Shown: positions 37,860 through 49,450 of the stretch, one piece after another
Numbering within the stretch: position 1 is the stretch's first letter
How the letters are laid out: each line of letters begins with the position of its first letter
NCBI RefSeq assembly: GCF_964204865.1
Contig: NC_135260.1
Location: 8,184,001 to 8,248,000, forward strand
Direction: 5' to 3'
Length of the DNA stretch: 64,000 nucleotides
DNA from: Styela clava
Lineage: Eukaryota; Chordata; Ascidiacea; Stolidobranchia; Styelidae
Position numbers and translations under genes: made by a program
Notes under the pieces: model-generated
The model's input: the letters and a program-made list of their open reading frames with translations, nothing else
The model's database searches: none
What the model was told of the DNA's origin: nothing

Positions 37860-39300
37860 TTTCTCCACGGCCTGAACTAGTTAACACCAAGTGCGATTCA
37901 GAATGTTGCAGAAGTTTGACGGAAGACTCATTTTTGGCGCATGTTTCGATGTTCGGTAAACGACGTAAGTACTTTTATTTGGCGTGGTACAACCATTTTT
38001 GCATGTGTTATTCCTAACCCCAACCTTGCTCTGTCACTCGAAGATTACGTCACTACAACCTCACAATCACGTCAAAGAGCTTGCCAGAGTATAACTACAA
38101 TCGTCCGAAATGGCATCTTCGGCAGCGATATCGAACTCACTTATTAACGCCAGGTATCGGGATCGTTACGACGAGAGAAATAGCTTGCTCGATTTCGTGT
38201 GATCGCATGCGCGTCTTGGATGACAGTTGGTATAGTTTGGAGGACCTTAAGGTTACTGTGGCGTCGTAGTGACGTAATTTTCGAATGACGTAGTCAGATG
38301 GGAGTTAAGAATATCATATGTAATATTGTATTTTTTTTTTGGCCCCATTTTTTTTATTAATGATAGAAATGCAGCGGTAGAACTCATGCCATAGTACTAG
38401 ACTAGCTGTAGCTTTGAGGTGGATGCCAGGTAATAGCGTAGTAGACGTCATGTCATATGACGTCGCCATTCTGAGCCCAAACAATGTAAATAGACTTCTC
38501 GACGAGGACTTTCACAAATATATCGCAACATACCCTCTCAAGCCTTGGGCGTTAGATATATACCAATTACTTACAGTGCGCATGTCGCGAAATAGCTATA
38601 GGTTGACCATGCCTTGTTTGGAAGATAAACAGCTAACAAATTGTTGCACAAACAGCCGTCAGGCTGTTGCAAGAACTAAGCGCTGGTTGTTGTGGTCATA
38701 TCGAGTATCCGTTTTAGACGCCGCAGTACTACATGCCTAATATGGCAAACTATACCTATACGTCATGCGACGCAGCATTTTTGAGCGGCAGACAAGCAGC
38801 ATATAAACAAGCTGTTGTTATGGCAGCGCACTATGCTATTCGAGCACGTCGGTGATAGTCGCTACTGCAAAAATTTTGCCTCGACGATTCAGCATATCCT
38901 TGTAAGATTGGGATTAATGAGTAGAACGCCACAAACCGGCAAATATTGTCTGTTTATTTACTTTGGTGCTACTACGAGATACGTGTAGTACTAGTCACCT
39001 ACATATAGGCACGTATATATATGAATTAGCTTAGTATTGAGAAAATGATTATTTCTGCCGAGTTTTGTAGTACTTTCTGACGTGTTGTGATATATACTAC
39101 GTCGTCCACGAAGGAATTGAGCTGCTGCGTTTTGTGTAGTTATTATACAAAACAAATATACATTGGAAGAACAAATTGCAAATTAATTAAGATTAGATCA
39201 AATAAGTCATGTCCTCCCACACTAATTTGTATTTATTTTTTACTTTATGTCGTATCAGTGCGTTACAATAAGAAACGTTTTAGTTAAAATCGATAAAACG
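37860..39300 (+). other. leader and first-intron region upstream of sulfotransferase A
   Basis: No conserved coding frame. A 108-codon open frame near 38,414-38,740 is disrupted by a transposon insertion in unit 2 and is not considered a gene. The imperfect palindrome GACGTCATGTCATATGACGT at 38,444-38,463 contains two CRE-like TGACGT cores. Confidence 0.35.
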
Positions 39301-39314
39301 CAGAAACAGCCCAA

Positions 39315-42075
39315 ATGGAAGAGAATTTTGCTGAAATACGAGCCTTGTTACCCCCAGAATGCGTTCCCATTTGGGATAAAATGATGAGCATTGATATGTC
39401 AGAATTTTTTACTGTCAAGAAAAAGACTTTACCCATTGAAGACTGGAAAGGGCATAAAATGCAACCTTCATTCAAAGCTGAAACCGTCCGGTTTGCTTAT
39501 GAAGATTGGACGCCAAGAGAAGGCGACGTATTCGTTGTGGCCTATCCTAAAACAGGTATAAAATTTATAGTAGTCTTGTATTATTAAATATTTTTGGGAT
39601 ACCATAGATCTTGTGGGATGTAGGTCTTGTTTGCGAAAAAAGGTAACGACTAGTTTTAACATAAATCGTCTAAACTCTAATTAATATAAATTTTTATATT
39701 TATCCAACTATTAGTTGTTGCGCATCTTTTGCGTCGCAGACCATAGTCTAGGGACAAAACATATTGTTTGGATCGGACAGTCAAGATTAGATCTCCTGCC
39801 GTATTTGATAGTACATTAACATAGTTACCCAATTGATTATATATAAGCACGTCGGGGTTTGTATTAAAAAGGGGCGAGAGACAAGTCAGAACGTAATAGC
39901 GTATAATAAAATACTGTAGAACTGTGACGATCAAGTCGGCAATAAAATATCAATTGTGTGCTGGTGAAATCTGATATTATTGTATTCGATGTTGGTGGTT
40001 GGGGAAGACGGCGCTTAAAAATAGTCGTGTTGGTATGATCATGGTGGTGAGTTAGTTTTGAAAATGTTTTCTCGCATTTTTGCTTGGCCGAATTCTCTAT
40101 GGGTTTTTAAAATATCCGCATTGAAGCCAGTCATCTACCCATCTCTTATTACAGGACTAAATTGGACAAACGAAATTGTAAAACAATTGTTATACTTTGG
40201 ACAAGAACGAGACTACAGAATAATGTCAAGTCAGGCAATGGTCATGAGCCTTATTGAAGGAGGGTGGTGTAAGCTATGTTTTCATTTTTGAATCTCATTC
40301 GAGAACCATGATTACAATCTAATCATCTTTAATTACTATTCTCTAATAAATGACAAGGTTTTAGTTGAATATTTGATTCAATTTGCTATCTTTGTGATAA
40401 TCGACCAATGGCCGAACTAAAGTTGCCTACGGCTCTTTATCGTTTATAATTTTGTCTTTGCAGCTGAAAAATACAAAATATTTGATGCAATGCCATTAAA
40501 AAGAAGAATATTATGCACACATTTACCTGCACCAGTGATAAATGTCGACAAAATCAAGAAAGTCAACGCGAAGGTAAACATTTCAAAAAATGTATTTCAC
40601 CCATCTACTCAAATACGATATGTTATGTTTTAGTTTAAAGAGGCGTCCTTACACAGTATACTCTTTTATTCCACATTTTAGTAAAATCAGTTGTTATATA
40701 TATATATATTATTAGGGAGTGTTTCATATATTTTGGTTCTGAATTAAAAACACCCGTTTTGTGCCGAACTACTATATATATATACTATTTGTTTTTTATA
40801 TTTACCCTGGGCCTGGAAAATTTTTGTCAAGAAAGAGTTCTATTTATTATAAACCATTTCGCTGCTCTCCGAAAATTTCAAGTTTACTGTTTCTTCTTAG
40901 GTTGTCTACGTGTTGCGCAATCCCAAAGATCAAGCAGTGTCCTGGTTTAACTTCATTCCAAAGTTGCCGAATCTACAAATCGAACCGCTAGATAAATTAT
41001 TTGGATCAGACTGGGCTACTTTTCTGGACAGCTTTATTGCGGGTATATATTTAACATTTTTATCTTGCCATTTGAGTAGTATATGACTTTACTTTTTGTC
41101 GACGACTTTGTCAAGCATGTATGTATATATATGTGTGTGTGTGTTTGTGGGATTAGTGTGTGTGATTTCTTCAAAAATATATGCACGATCGTGTCATTCC
41201 TGTGTGCCTGAGATACACTTTTACCGGAATTCAGAGAACATTTTTTTTTTTATATTTAGGCAAAATGCCCATCGGTATGCGTGACGGGGAATGGTATTTG
41301 GACCATATTTTAGGATGGCTACAGCATAGAGACGATAAGAATGTGATGTTTTTCTATTACGAAGATATGAAACAGGTATGTACAAAATTGAGATCTCATA
41401 ACAACACATCTTCTGCCATTTTATCATTTATTGCTATATGTTTAAGTTTATATATATATATATATATATATCAAATGTTATAGAATCCGGTAAAAGAATT
41501 TAGCAGAATGGCGAAGTTTTTGGATTTAAATCTCACTGAAGAAAACATACGAGAAGTTGCCGAGAAAGTTGCCTTTTCGAGCATGAAAAAATCAGATCAA
41601 AAAAGCGGAAAAGAAAATGTTGATCAAAATTTGAGAAATCAACTTGGAATACTTAGAAAAGGTGAGGCGTAAATTCATAGCAGAGTCTGCTTTAATGTCA
41701 GCACACAGTTGTAGTTCCAAACAGTTGTTCTCGCCATTTTAAAAATCTTTTAAATCAACGCGTTTTCAATTTTTTTTTAATTGTTGAATTGTTAATTAAG
41801 AAGTTTATGAGCGTGAGAAATGTGTTATTCTCTTTTTCTTTTAAGTATTCGTTGACTTTGTTTTGACGAAATATTAGATATATATACCGAATTTTTGTGC
41901 AAGCTAAGTTCTAGAATAATTTAAAATATCGTATATATAATATAAAACGTTTTTTCTATCAGGTGAAGTTGGTGGTTGGAAAGACCATTTCACGGTTGCT
42001 CAATCTGAACAGATGGACAAAGAAGTGAAGAACAAACTTGGAAATACTGATATAAAATTCAAATACACTTTATAG
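39315..42075 (+). CDS. cytosolic sulfotransferase, copy A
   Basis: Seven exons: 39315-39555, 40155-40268, 40464-40573, 40901-41042, 41260-41375, 41484-41661, 41963-42075, giving 337 residues. The family transfers sulfate from PAPS to hydroxyls or amines of small molecules in the cytosol. Motifs: the 5'-phosphosulfate loop YPKTGLNW (77-84), split by intron 1; the catalytic-His motif C-T-H138-L-P; the 3'-phosphate motif RNPKDQAVSW (161-170); and the C-terminal K-G-E-V-G-G-W-K loop (300-307). Two positions differ from classical SULT1 enzymes: the loop has Leu-Asn where Thr-Thr is usual, and Cys136 stands where a Lys normally precedes the catalytic His. No signal peptide or membrane segment, so it is cytosolic rather than Golgi type. 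Almost identical to copy B; the substrate cannot be inferred. Confidence 0.9.
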
Positions 42076-42284
42076 TTAGATAGAAAAAAGTTGAAAATGA
42101 AGCACGTTTAAATACAAGTTATTAATATACCTAAATATATGAAATCATGTGTTTTCCTTCTATAGCTGGTTCGACAATATTATATGCTATATACGTTTGG
42201 AGAAGCAAGCAAATTCGGCATGTTTTAACACCGCTTTTGTACGCCCTCAATACTTTGTGAATGTCGAAATCATAGCAGTTAACA

Positions 42285-42290
42285 AATAAA
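42285..42290 (+). terminator. polyadenylation signal, sulfotransferase A
   Basis: AATAAA 210 bp after the stop codon, conserved in copy B. Confidence 0.45.
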
Positions 42291-42443
42291 AGTGTGATTT
42301 TTCAACTTTGGCATAAACTCTTGATCACAGCGCAGTATATGGGTTCGAGGTCAGATGTGACTGCGTTGAATGCTTAAAACCAGGCAACGCAAAGGCGTGG
42401 GAAAAATTGAAGAAATGTCTGTCCCATGACTGTTTATTTAAAC

Positions 42444-42934
42444 CAGGGGTGGGCATCATACGGCCTGCGGTCCAGGTCCAGCCCGCGACGAGATTTTGAC
42501 TAGCCCGCTGACTGTATCCAATCACACTCTGTAATGTGGTCCGACGCATCATTCCTGAAAGTTGCCGATCGCTCTACTCCCACCGCACTGTCAGTGCGAG
42601 CTGGTGAAACAAACAATTGCTTTAGTGAACAAACAATTGCGTTAGCACACTTGTTAAACAATATAAGGTCAAAGCAGGGAGCGCTGTAAACATTCCCTAG
42701 CACTGTTATCAGTTATATTTAAATTCTAATATAAATAGATTTTAGAAATTAGATTTTATAGATATATATTAGGTTTTATTGACCATGGAATATCCCAAGA
42801 AACGTACAGTTGACAGAGAGTGTCGAGCATTTAATAAAGATTGGATACCGAAGTATTTTTTGTAAGAATCCGACCAATCGAGGACTTCATTTTCCCACAT
42901 CTGGCCCGCCGACTAGAAAAGTTGCCCACACCTG
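42444..42934 (+). mobile_element. hAT MITE with a transposase N-terminus relic, unit 1
   Basis: 491 bp. Left end CAGGGGTGGGCATCATACGG, right end complement CAGGTGTGGGCAACTTTTC. Perfect 8-bp direct repeats ATTTAAAC (42,436-42,443 and 42,935-42,942). The copy in unit 2 has the same target duplication, so insertion preceded the segmental duplication. Confidence 0.9.
42785..42865 (+). pseudogene. hAT transposase N-terminal relic (26 codons)
   Basis: A 26-codon frame from an ATG, beginning with a Lys-rich stretch then V-D-R-E-C-R-x-F-N and W...KYF, followed by a stop. This resembles the N-terminus of hAT transposases related to the GTF2IRD2/ZBED-type genes. Everything after it is deleted, so the element is a deletion derivative of an autonomous transposon. 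Confidence 0.5.
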
Positions 42935-42949
42935 ATTTAAACCTTTGGA

Positions 42950-43805
42950 TAGTTGGATAGATATTGCTAGTCTTATAGTTTTGCATTTTATATATAGCAT
43001 TGTTATATATGTAAACAATTTGAATAAAATATAAGCTTTTGAAGCGTTCAAAACAGACCTGCTAATTGACCTGAATTTTTTCAGTTGGGTTTGAGTTCGA
43101 ATGGAAAGTATGTCACGACTCACGAATCTGATTTAATCTGGAGAAATGTTTGCTCGCCAATACACAGGACAACCTTTGAGATTCAGTAAACTAGATTTGT
43201 TTTATTGTACAAAGCAACCTACCAAATAGTAAAAATGTAACGTCATCTCTACTATCATACAACACACAAAGCCAAATTATAATTCGCAATAAGGTGTTGT
43301 TATTAAAGTAAATGGGGACCAGGTGCAAGATGTAAATTTTATCGTATTGTGATCTTATTGAGAGTACCCTGCGCATATGATGGCCCTTCACCGTAATCTC
43401 CAGATAGCGATGTTGGTTGGTTAATTCGTTAATGCCATGCTCACCGATAACAACTGTTACGCGAATATAAAATCCCCGATTTTGTTAACACAGAAACTTT
43501 ATCCTAGTTTATCCATACTCCCTTTGTAAACGCTCGTCAGTCAGTGAAGATAATATTATGATTTATTTTTACCCCAGCAGGAAGGATAGTTTATAGAACA
43601 TCTTCATTTGGGATATGTTACAATTATCTGACGAATATATAGCTGAACCCAAAATTATCTTGTAGAAAACGAGACAACCTTCCAACAGTTAACTCTTTCA
43701 CATTTACATTCACGTAGCCTACAATAACCGTCAATCTTATACATAATACAAAATAGTGAATATTGGGGGGCTAACTATAATGACCTCGTGGTCGTATAGC
43801 TCTTT
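42950..43805. other. non-coding tail of duplication unit 1
   Basis: Matches about 49,458-50,205 with small indels. No coding segment. Confidence 0.5.
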
Positions 43806-43908
43806 TGTTTGACTTCTGACATGTATGAACCGAATGATAATAATAAGTATAATTATACAAGTTGATACAGAAATGTCTGAATGTCCTAATAAATTGTAGT
43901 GTGATGAA
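43806..43908 (+). pseudogene. relic of RBM22 intron 1 at the duplication junction
   Basis: About 100 bp matching 51,226-51,320 of RBM22 intron 1, apart from an extra TGAATGTC. It stands alone, without RBM22 exon 1 or 2, and ends exactly where unit 2 begins. It proves that the duplicated segment reached into RBM22. Confidence 0.85.
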
Positions 43909-44046
43909 TATTGTAAATCTGTCCATGGTATTACATACGGCCACAATAATTTTGCCCTGCCTTACACCGTTACACGAACCTATGAACAAGTACTAAATGG
44001 TGCTTATAGCGCCTATCCATATGTCGTCGACCACCGCGAGGTCTTT

Positions 44047-44057
44047 TATATAAAAGG
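44047..44057 (+). promoter_or_regulatory. candidate core promoter, unit 2
   Basis: TATATAAAAGG conserved from unit 1. A consensus donor follows at 44,194. Confidence 0.35.
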
Positions 44058-44930
44058 CAAGTGAATGGGGCTTCTAAATCAAATTATATTTCTCCACGGC
44101 CTGAACTAGTTAACACCAAGTGCGATTCAGAATGTTGCAGAAGTTTGACGGAAGACTCATTTTTGGCGCATGTTCCGATGTTCGGTAAACGACGTAAGTA
44201 CTTTTATTTGGCGTGGTACAACGATTTTGCATGTGTTATTCCTAACCCCCACCTTGCTCTGTCACTCGAAGATTACGTCACTACAACCTCACAATCACGT
44301 CAAAGAGCTTGCCAGAGTATAACTACAATCGCCCGAAATGGCATCTTCGGCGGCGATATCGAACTCACTTATTAACGCCAGGTATCGGGATCGTTACGAC
44401 GAGAGAAATAGCTTGCTCGATTTCGGGTGATCGCATGCGCGTCTTGAATGACAGTTGGTATAGTTTGGAGGACCTTAAGGTTACTGTAGCGTCGTAGTGA
44501 CGTAATTTTCGAATGACTTAGTCAGATGGGAGTTAAAAATATCATATGTAATATTGTATTTTTTTTTTGGCCCCATTTTTTTTTTATTAATAATGATAGA
44601 AATGCAGCGGTAGAACTCATGCCATAGTACTAGACTAGCTGTAGCTTTGAGGTGGATGCCAGGTAATAGCGTAGTAGACGTCATGTCATATGACGTCACC
44701 ATTCTGAGCCCAAACAAAGTAAATAGACTTCTCGACGAGGACTTTCACAAATATATCGCAACATACCCTCTCAAGCCTTGGGCGTTAGATATATACCAAT
44801 TACTTACAGTGCGCATGTCGCGAAATAGCTATAGGTTAACCATGCCTTGTTTGGAAGATAAACAGCCAACAAATTGTTGCACAAACAGCCGTCAGGCTGT
44901 TGCAATAACTAAGCGCTGCTTGTTGTGGTC

Positions 44931-45117
44931 GGTGACCGTACATTTGAACCCATGTACATTTGAACCCATGCGTATATCCACGGGTTCAATCTATATGCGG
45001 GTGCTAAAACCCATGGGTTAGGGTTAGTATGGGTTTAACTATCCGTGAAACAAAAAAAATTCCATAGGTGCAATAGCATACAGGTGCAATTGTCATGGGT
45101 TCAAATGTAATGGAACC
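44931..45117 (+). mobile_element. MITE with 9-bp target duplication, unit 2 only
   Basis: 187 bp. The left end starts GGTGACCGTACATTTGAACC and the right-end complement starts GGTTCCATTACATTTGAACC. They form about 24-bp inverted repeats ending in CATG. It is flanked by the 9-bp direct repeat GTTGTGGTC (44,922-44,930 and 45,118-45,126). Unit 1 holds the empty site with a single copy, at about 38,690. A 9-bp duplication suggests a Mutator-like origin. Confidence 0.85.
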
Positions 45118-45203
45118 GTTGTGGTCATATCGAGTTTCCGTTTTAGACGCCGCAGTACTACATGCCTAATATGGCAAACTATACCTATACGTCATGCGAC
45201 GCA

Positions 45204-45475
45204 ATCAATCAATCAATCAATCGTTTATTTTGTCATCACAAAAAAACACGTTCAAACATAAAGTGACACAATGAATAAATTACAGTACTAATCATGTTTT
45301 TGCGTGACTGGAGTCGCGAGGCACCTAAGAAGGTCTTCAAGCAGCGACACCTACAGCGCTACAGGTTAGAATAAATATAATTAAATAAGGGATAAAATGA
45401 ATAAATCCTAGGAATAAGTCACATAAGTTACAGCGACATTCGAAATGTATGCGATTATGACACAGTAAAACAGCA
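45204..45475 (-). mobile_element. probable 5'-truncated LINE/SINE 3' end, unit 2 only
   Basis: 272 bp absent from unit 1. On the minus strand it ends with ATAAACGATTGATTGATTGA, a tetranucleotide tail after an AATAAA-like signal, as in CR1/L2-type retroelements. No clear target duplication beyond GCA. Confidence 0.6.
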
Positions 45476-46015
45476 GCATTTTTGAGCGGCAGACAAGCAG
45501 CATAAAAACAAGCTGTCGTTATGGCAGCGTACTATGCTATTCGAGCACGTCGGTGATAGTCGCTACTGCAAAAATTTTGCCTCGACGATTCAGCATATCC
45601 GTGTAAGATTGGGATTCATGAGTAGAACGCCACAAACCGGCAAATATTGTCTGTTTATTTACTTTGGTGCTACTACGAGATACGTGTAGTACTAGTCACC
45701 TACATATAGGCACGTATATATATGAATTAGCTTAGTATTGAGAAAATGATTATTTCTGCCGAGTTTTGTAGTACTTTCTGACGTGTTGTGATGTATACTA
45801 CGTCGTCCACGAAGGAATTGAGCTGCTGCGTTTTGTGTAGTTATTATACAAAACAAATATACATTGGAAGAACAAATTGCAAATTAATTAAGATTAGATC
45901 AAATAAGTCATGTCCTCCCACACTAATTTGTATTTATTTTTTACTTTATGTCGTATCAGTGCGTTACAATAAGAAACGTTTTAGTTAAAATCGATAAAAC
46001 GCAGAAACAGCCCAA

Positions 46016-48578
46016 ATGGAAGAGAATTTTGCTGAAATACGAGCCTTGTTACCCCCAGAATGCGTTCCCATTTGGGATAAAATGATGAGCATTGATATGT
46101 CAGAATTTTTTACTGTCAAGAAAAAGACTTTACCCATTGAAGACTGGAAAGGGCATAAAATGCAACCTTCATTCAAAGCTGAAACCGTCCGGTTTGCTTA
46201 TGAAGATTGGACGCCAAGAGAAGGCGACGTATTCGTTGTGGCCTATCCTAAAACAGGTATAAAATTTATAGTAGTCTTGTATTATTAAATATTTTTGGGA
46301 TACCATAGATCTTGTGGGATGTAGGTCTTGTTTGCGAAAAAAGGTAACGACTAGTTTTAACATTAATCGTCTAAACTCTAATTAATATAAATTTTTATAT
46401 TTATCCAACTATTAGTTGTTGCGCATCTTTTGCGTCGCAGACCATAGTCTAGGGACAAAACATATTGTTTGGATCGGACAGTCAAGATTAGATCTCCTGC
46501 CGTATTTGATAGTACATTAACATAGTTACCCAATTGATTATATATAAGCACGTCGGGGTTTGTATTAAAAAGGGGCGAGAGACAAGTTGCTTGGCCGAAT
46601 TCTCTATGGGTTTTTAAAATATCCACATTGAAGCCAGTCATCTACCCATCTCTTATTACAGGACTAAATTGGACAAACGAAATTGTAAAACAATTGTTAT
46701 ACTTTGGACAAGAACGAGACTACAGAATAATGTCAAGTCAGCCAATGGTCATGAGCCTTATTGAAGGAGGGTGGTGTAAGCTATGTTTTCATTTTTGAAT
46801 CTCATTCGAGAACCATGATTACAATCTAATCATCTTTAATTACTATTCTCTAATAAATGACAAGGTTTTAGTTGAATATTTGATTCAATTTGCTATCTTT
46901 GTGATAATCGACCAATGGCCGAACTAAAGTTGCCTACGGCTCTTTATCGTTTATAATTTTGTCTTTGCAGCTGAAAAATACAAAATATTTGATGCAATGC
47001 CATTAAAAAAAAGAATATTATGCACACATTTACCTGCACCAGTGATAAATGTCGACAAAATCAAGAAAGTCAACGCGAAGGTAAACATTTCAAAAAATGT
47101 ATTTCACCCATCTACTCAAATACGATATGTTATGTTTTAGTTTAAAGAGGCGTCCTTACACAGTATACTCTTTTATTCCACATTTTAGTAAAATCAGTTG
47201 TTATATATATATATATATTATTAGGGAGTGTTTCATATATTTTGGTTCTGAATTAAAAACACCCGTTTTGTGCCGAACTACTATATATATATACTATTTG
47301 TTTTTTATATTTACCCTGGGCCTGGAAAATTTTTGTCAAGAAAGAGTTCCATCTATTATAAACCATTTCGCTGCTCTCCGAAAATTTCAAGTTTACTGTT
47401 TCTTCTTAGGTTGTCTACGTGTTGCGCAATCCCAAAGATCAAGCAGTGTCCTGGTTTAACTTCATTCCAAAGTTGCCGAATCTACAAATCGAACCGCTAG
47501 ATAAATTATTTGGATCAGACTGGGCTACTTTTCTGGACAGCTTTATTGCGGGTATATATTTAACATTTTTATCTTTCCATTTGAGTAGTATATGACTTTA
47601 CTTTTTATCGGCGACTTTGTCAAGCATGTATGTATATATATGTGTGTGTGTGTTTGTGGGATTAGTGTGTGTGATTTCTTCAAAAAATATATGCACGATC
47701 GTGTCATTCCTGTGTGCCTGAGATACACTTTTACCGGAATTCAGAGAACATTTTTTTTTTATATTTAGGCAAAATGCCCATCGGTATGCGTGACGGGGAA
47801 TGGTATTTGGACCATATTTTAGGATGGCTACAGCATAGAGACGATAAGAATGTGATGTTTTTCTATTACGAAGATATGAAACAGGTATGTACAAAAATGA
47901 TATCTCATAACAACACACCTTCTGCCATTTTATCATTTATTGCTATATGTTTAAGTTTATATATATATATATATCAAATGTAATAGAATCCGGTAAAAGA
48001 ATTTAGCAGAATGGCGAAGTTTTTGGATTTAAATCTCACTGAAGAAAACATACGAGAAATTGCCGAGAAAGTTGCCTTTTCGAGCATGAAAAAATCAGAT
48101 CAAAAAAGCGGAAAAGAAAATGTTGATCAAAATTTGAGAAATCAACTTGGAATACTTAGAAAAGGTGAGGCGTAAATTCATAGCAGAGTCTGCTTTAATG
48201 CCAGCACACAGTTGTAGTTCCAAACAGTTGTTCTCGCCATTTTAAAAATCTTTTAAATCAACGCGTTTTCAATTTTTTTTTAATTGTTGAATTGTTAATT
48301 AAGAAGTTTATGAGCGTGAGAAATGTGTTATTCTCTTTTTCTTTTAAGTATTCGTTGACTTTGTTTTGACGAAATATTAGATATATATACCAAATTTTTG
48401 TGCAAGCTAAGTTCTAGAATAATTTAAAATATCGTATATATAATATAAAACGTTTTTTCTATCAGGTGAAGTTGGTGGTTGGAAAGACCATTTCACGGTT
48501 GCTCAATCTGAACAGATGGACAAAGAAGTGAAGAACAAACTTGGAAATACTGATATAAAATTCAAATACACTTTATAG
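46016..48578 (+). CDS. cytosolic sulfotransferase, copy B
   Basis: Seven exons: 46016-46256, 46662-46775, 46971-47080, 47410-47551, 47769-47884, 47987-48164, 48466-48578, giving 337 residues. Same motifs as copy A: PAPS loop YPKTGLNW, C-T-H-L-P, RNPKDQAVSW and K-G-E-V-G-G-W. I find only three amino-acid differences from copy A: Ala108 to Pro, Arg132 to Lys and Val266 to Ile. Intron 1 is 194 bp shorter and intron TA/GT microsatellites vary in length. The 5' region has gained two transposon insertions. Both copies appear functional by sequence. The Pro at 108 falls after the PAPS-loop helix, near where substrate-binding residues lie in relatives, so it could alter specificity. Confidence 0.9.
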
Positions 48579-48787
48579 TTAGATAGAAAAAAGTTGAAAA
48601 TGAAGCACGTTTAAATACAAGTTATTAATATACCTAAATATATGAAATCATGTGTTTTCCTTCTATAGCTGGTTCGACAATATTATATGCTATATACGTT
48701 TGGAGAAGCAAGCAAATTCGGCATGTTTTAACACCGCTTTTGTACGCCCTCAATACTTTGTGAATGTCAAAATCATAGCAGTTAACA

Positions 48788-48793
48788 AATAAA
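48788..48793 (+). terminator. polyadenylation signal, sulfotransferase B
   Basis: AATAAA 210 bp after the stop codon, as in copy A. Confidence 0.45.
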
Positions 48794-48946
48794 AGTGTGA
48801 TTTTTCAACTTTGGCATAAACTCTTGATCACAGCGCAGTATATGGGTTCGAGGTCAGATGTGACTGCGTTGAATGCTTAAAACCAGGCAACGCAAAGGCG
48901 TGGGAAAAATTGAAGAAATGTCTGTCCCATGACTGTTTATTTAAAC

Positions 48947-49442
48947 CAGGGGTGGGCATCATACGGCCCGCGGTCCAGGTCCAGCCCGCGACGAGATTTT
49001 GACTAGCCCGCTGACTGTATCCAACCACACTATGTAATGTGATCCGACGCATCATTCCTGAAAGTTGCCGATCGCTCTACTCCCACCGCACTGTCAGTGC
49101 GAGCTGGTGAAACAAACAATTGCTTTAGTGAACAAACAATTGCGTTAGCACACTTGTTAAACAAACAATATAAGGTCAAAGCAGGGAGCGTTGTAAACAT
49201 TCCCTAGCACTGTTATCAGTCATATTTAAATTCTAAATATAAATAGATTTTAGAAATTAGATTTTATAGATATATATTAGGTTTTATTGACCATGGAATA
49301 TCCCAAGAAACGTACAGTTGACAGAGAGTGTCGAGCATTTAATAAAGATTGGATACCGAAGTATTTTTTGTAAGAATCCGACCAATCGAGGACTTCATTT
49401 TCCCACATCTGGCCCGCCGACTAGAAAAGTTGCCCACACCGG
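48947..49442 (+). mobile_element. hAT MITE with a transposase relic, unit 2
   Basis: Duplicate of the element at 42,444-42,934, with the same ATTTAAAC target duplication (48,939-48,946 and 49,443-49,450). One terminal base has changed (CACACCGG instead of CACACCTG). The 26-codon transposase relic is intact at 49,293-49,373. Confidence 0.88.
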
Positions 49443-49450
49443 ATTTAAAC

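Larger units (their letters stand above)
37692..43908 (+). repeat. tandem segmental duplication, unit 1
   Basis: 6.2 kb, nearly identical to 43,909-51,325. It carries a TATA-led leader region, a complete sulfotransferase gene and a hAT MITE with its target duplication. Its 3' end (about 43,806-43,908) matches RBM22 intron 1 at 51,226-51,320. RBM22 exon 1 and its promoter, which should lie just before, are missing here. Unit 1 also contains 194 bp (39,887-40,080) that unit 2 lacks. Confidence 0.9.

Noticed and set aside
38414-38740. 108-codon open frame conserved in both duplication units
   Set aside because: Conservation is explained by the recent duplication. In unit 2 the frame is cut by a transposon, and it has no recognisable domain.
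43806-43908. Relic considered as a functional alternative first exon feeding RBM22
   Set aside because: It is intron sequence with no exon or donor, and it lies about 7.5 kb upstream of exon 2 behind the intact promoter. A structural relic is the better explanation.
44061-44375. 104-codon open frame just after the TATA box in unit 2
   Set aside because: It starts with GTG, not ATG. The first real ATG gives 14 codons, and the unit 1 counterpart is frameshifted. A non-coding leader fits better.
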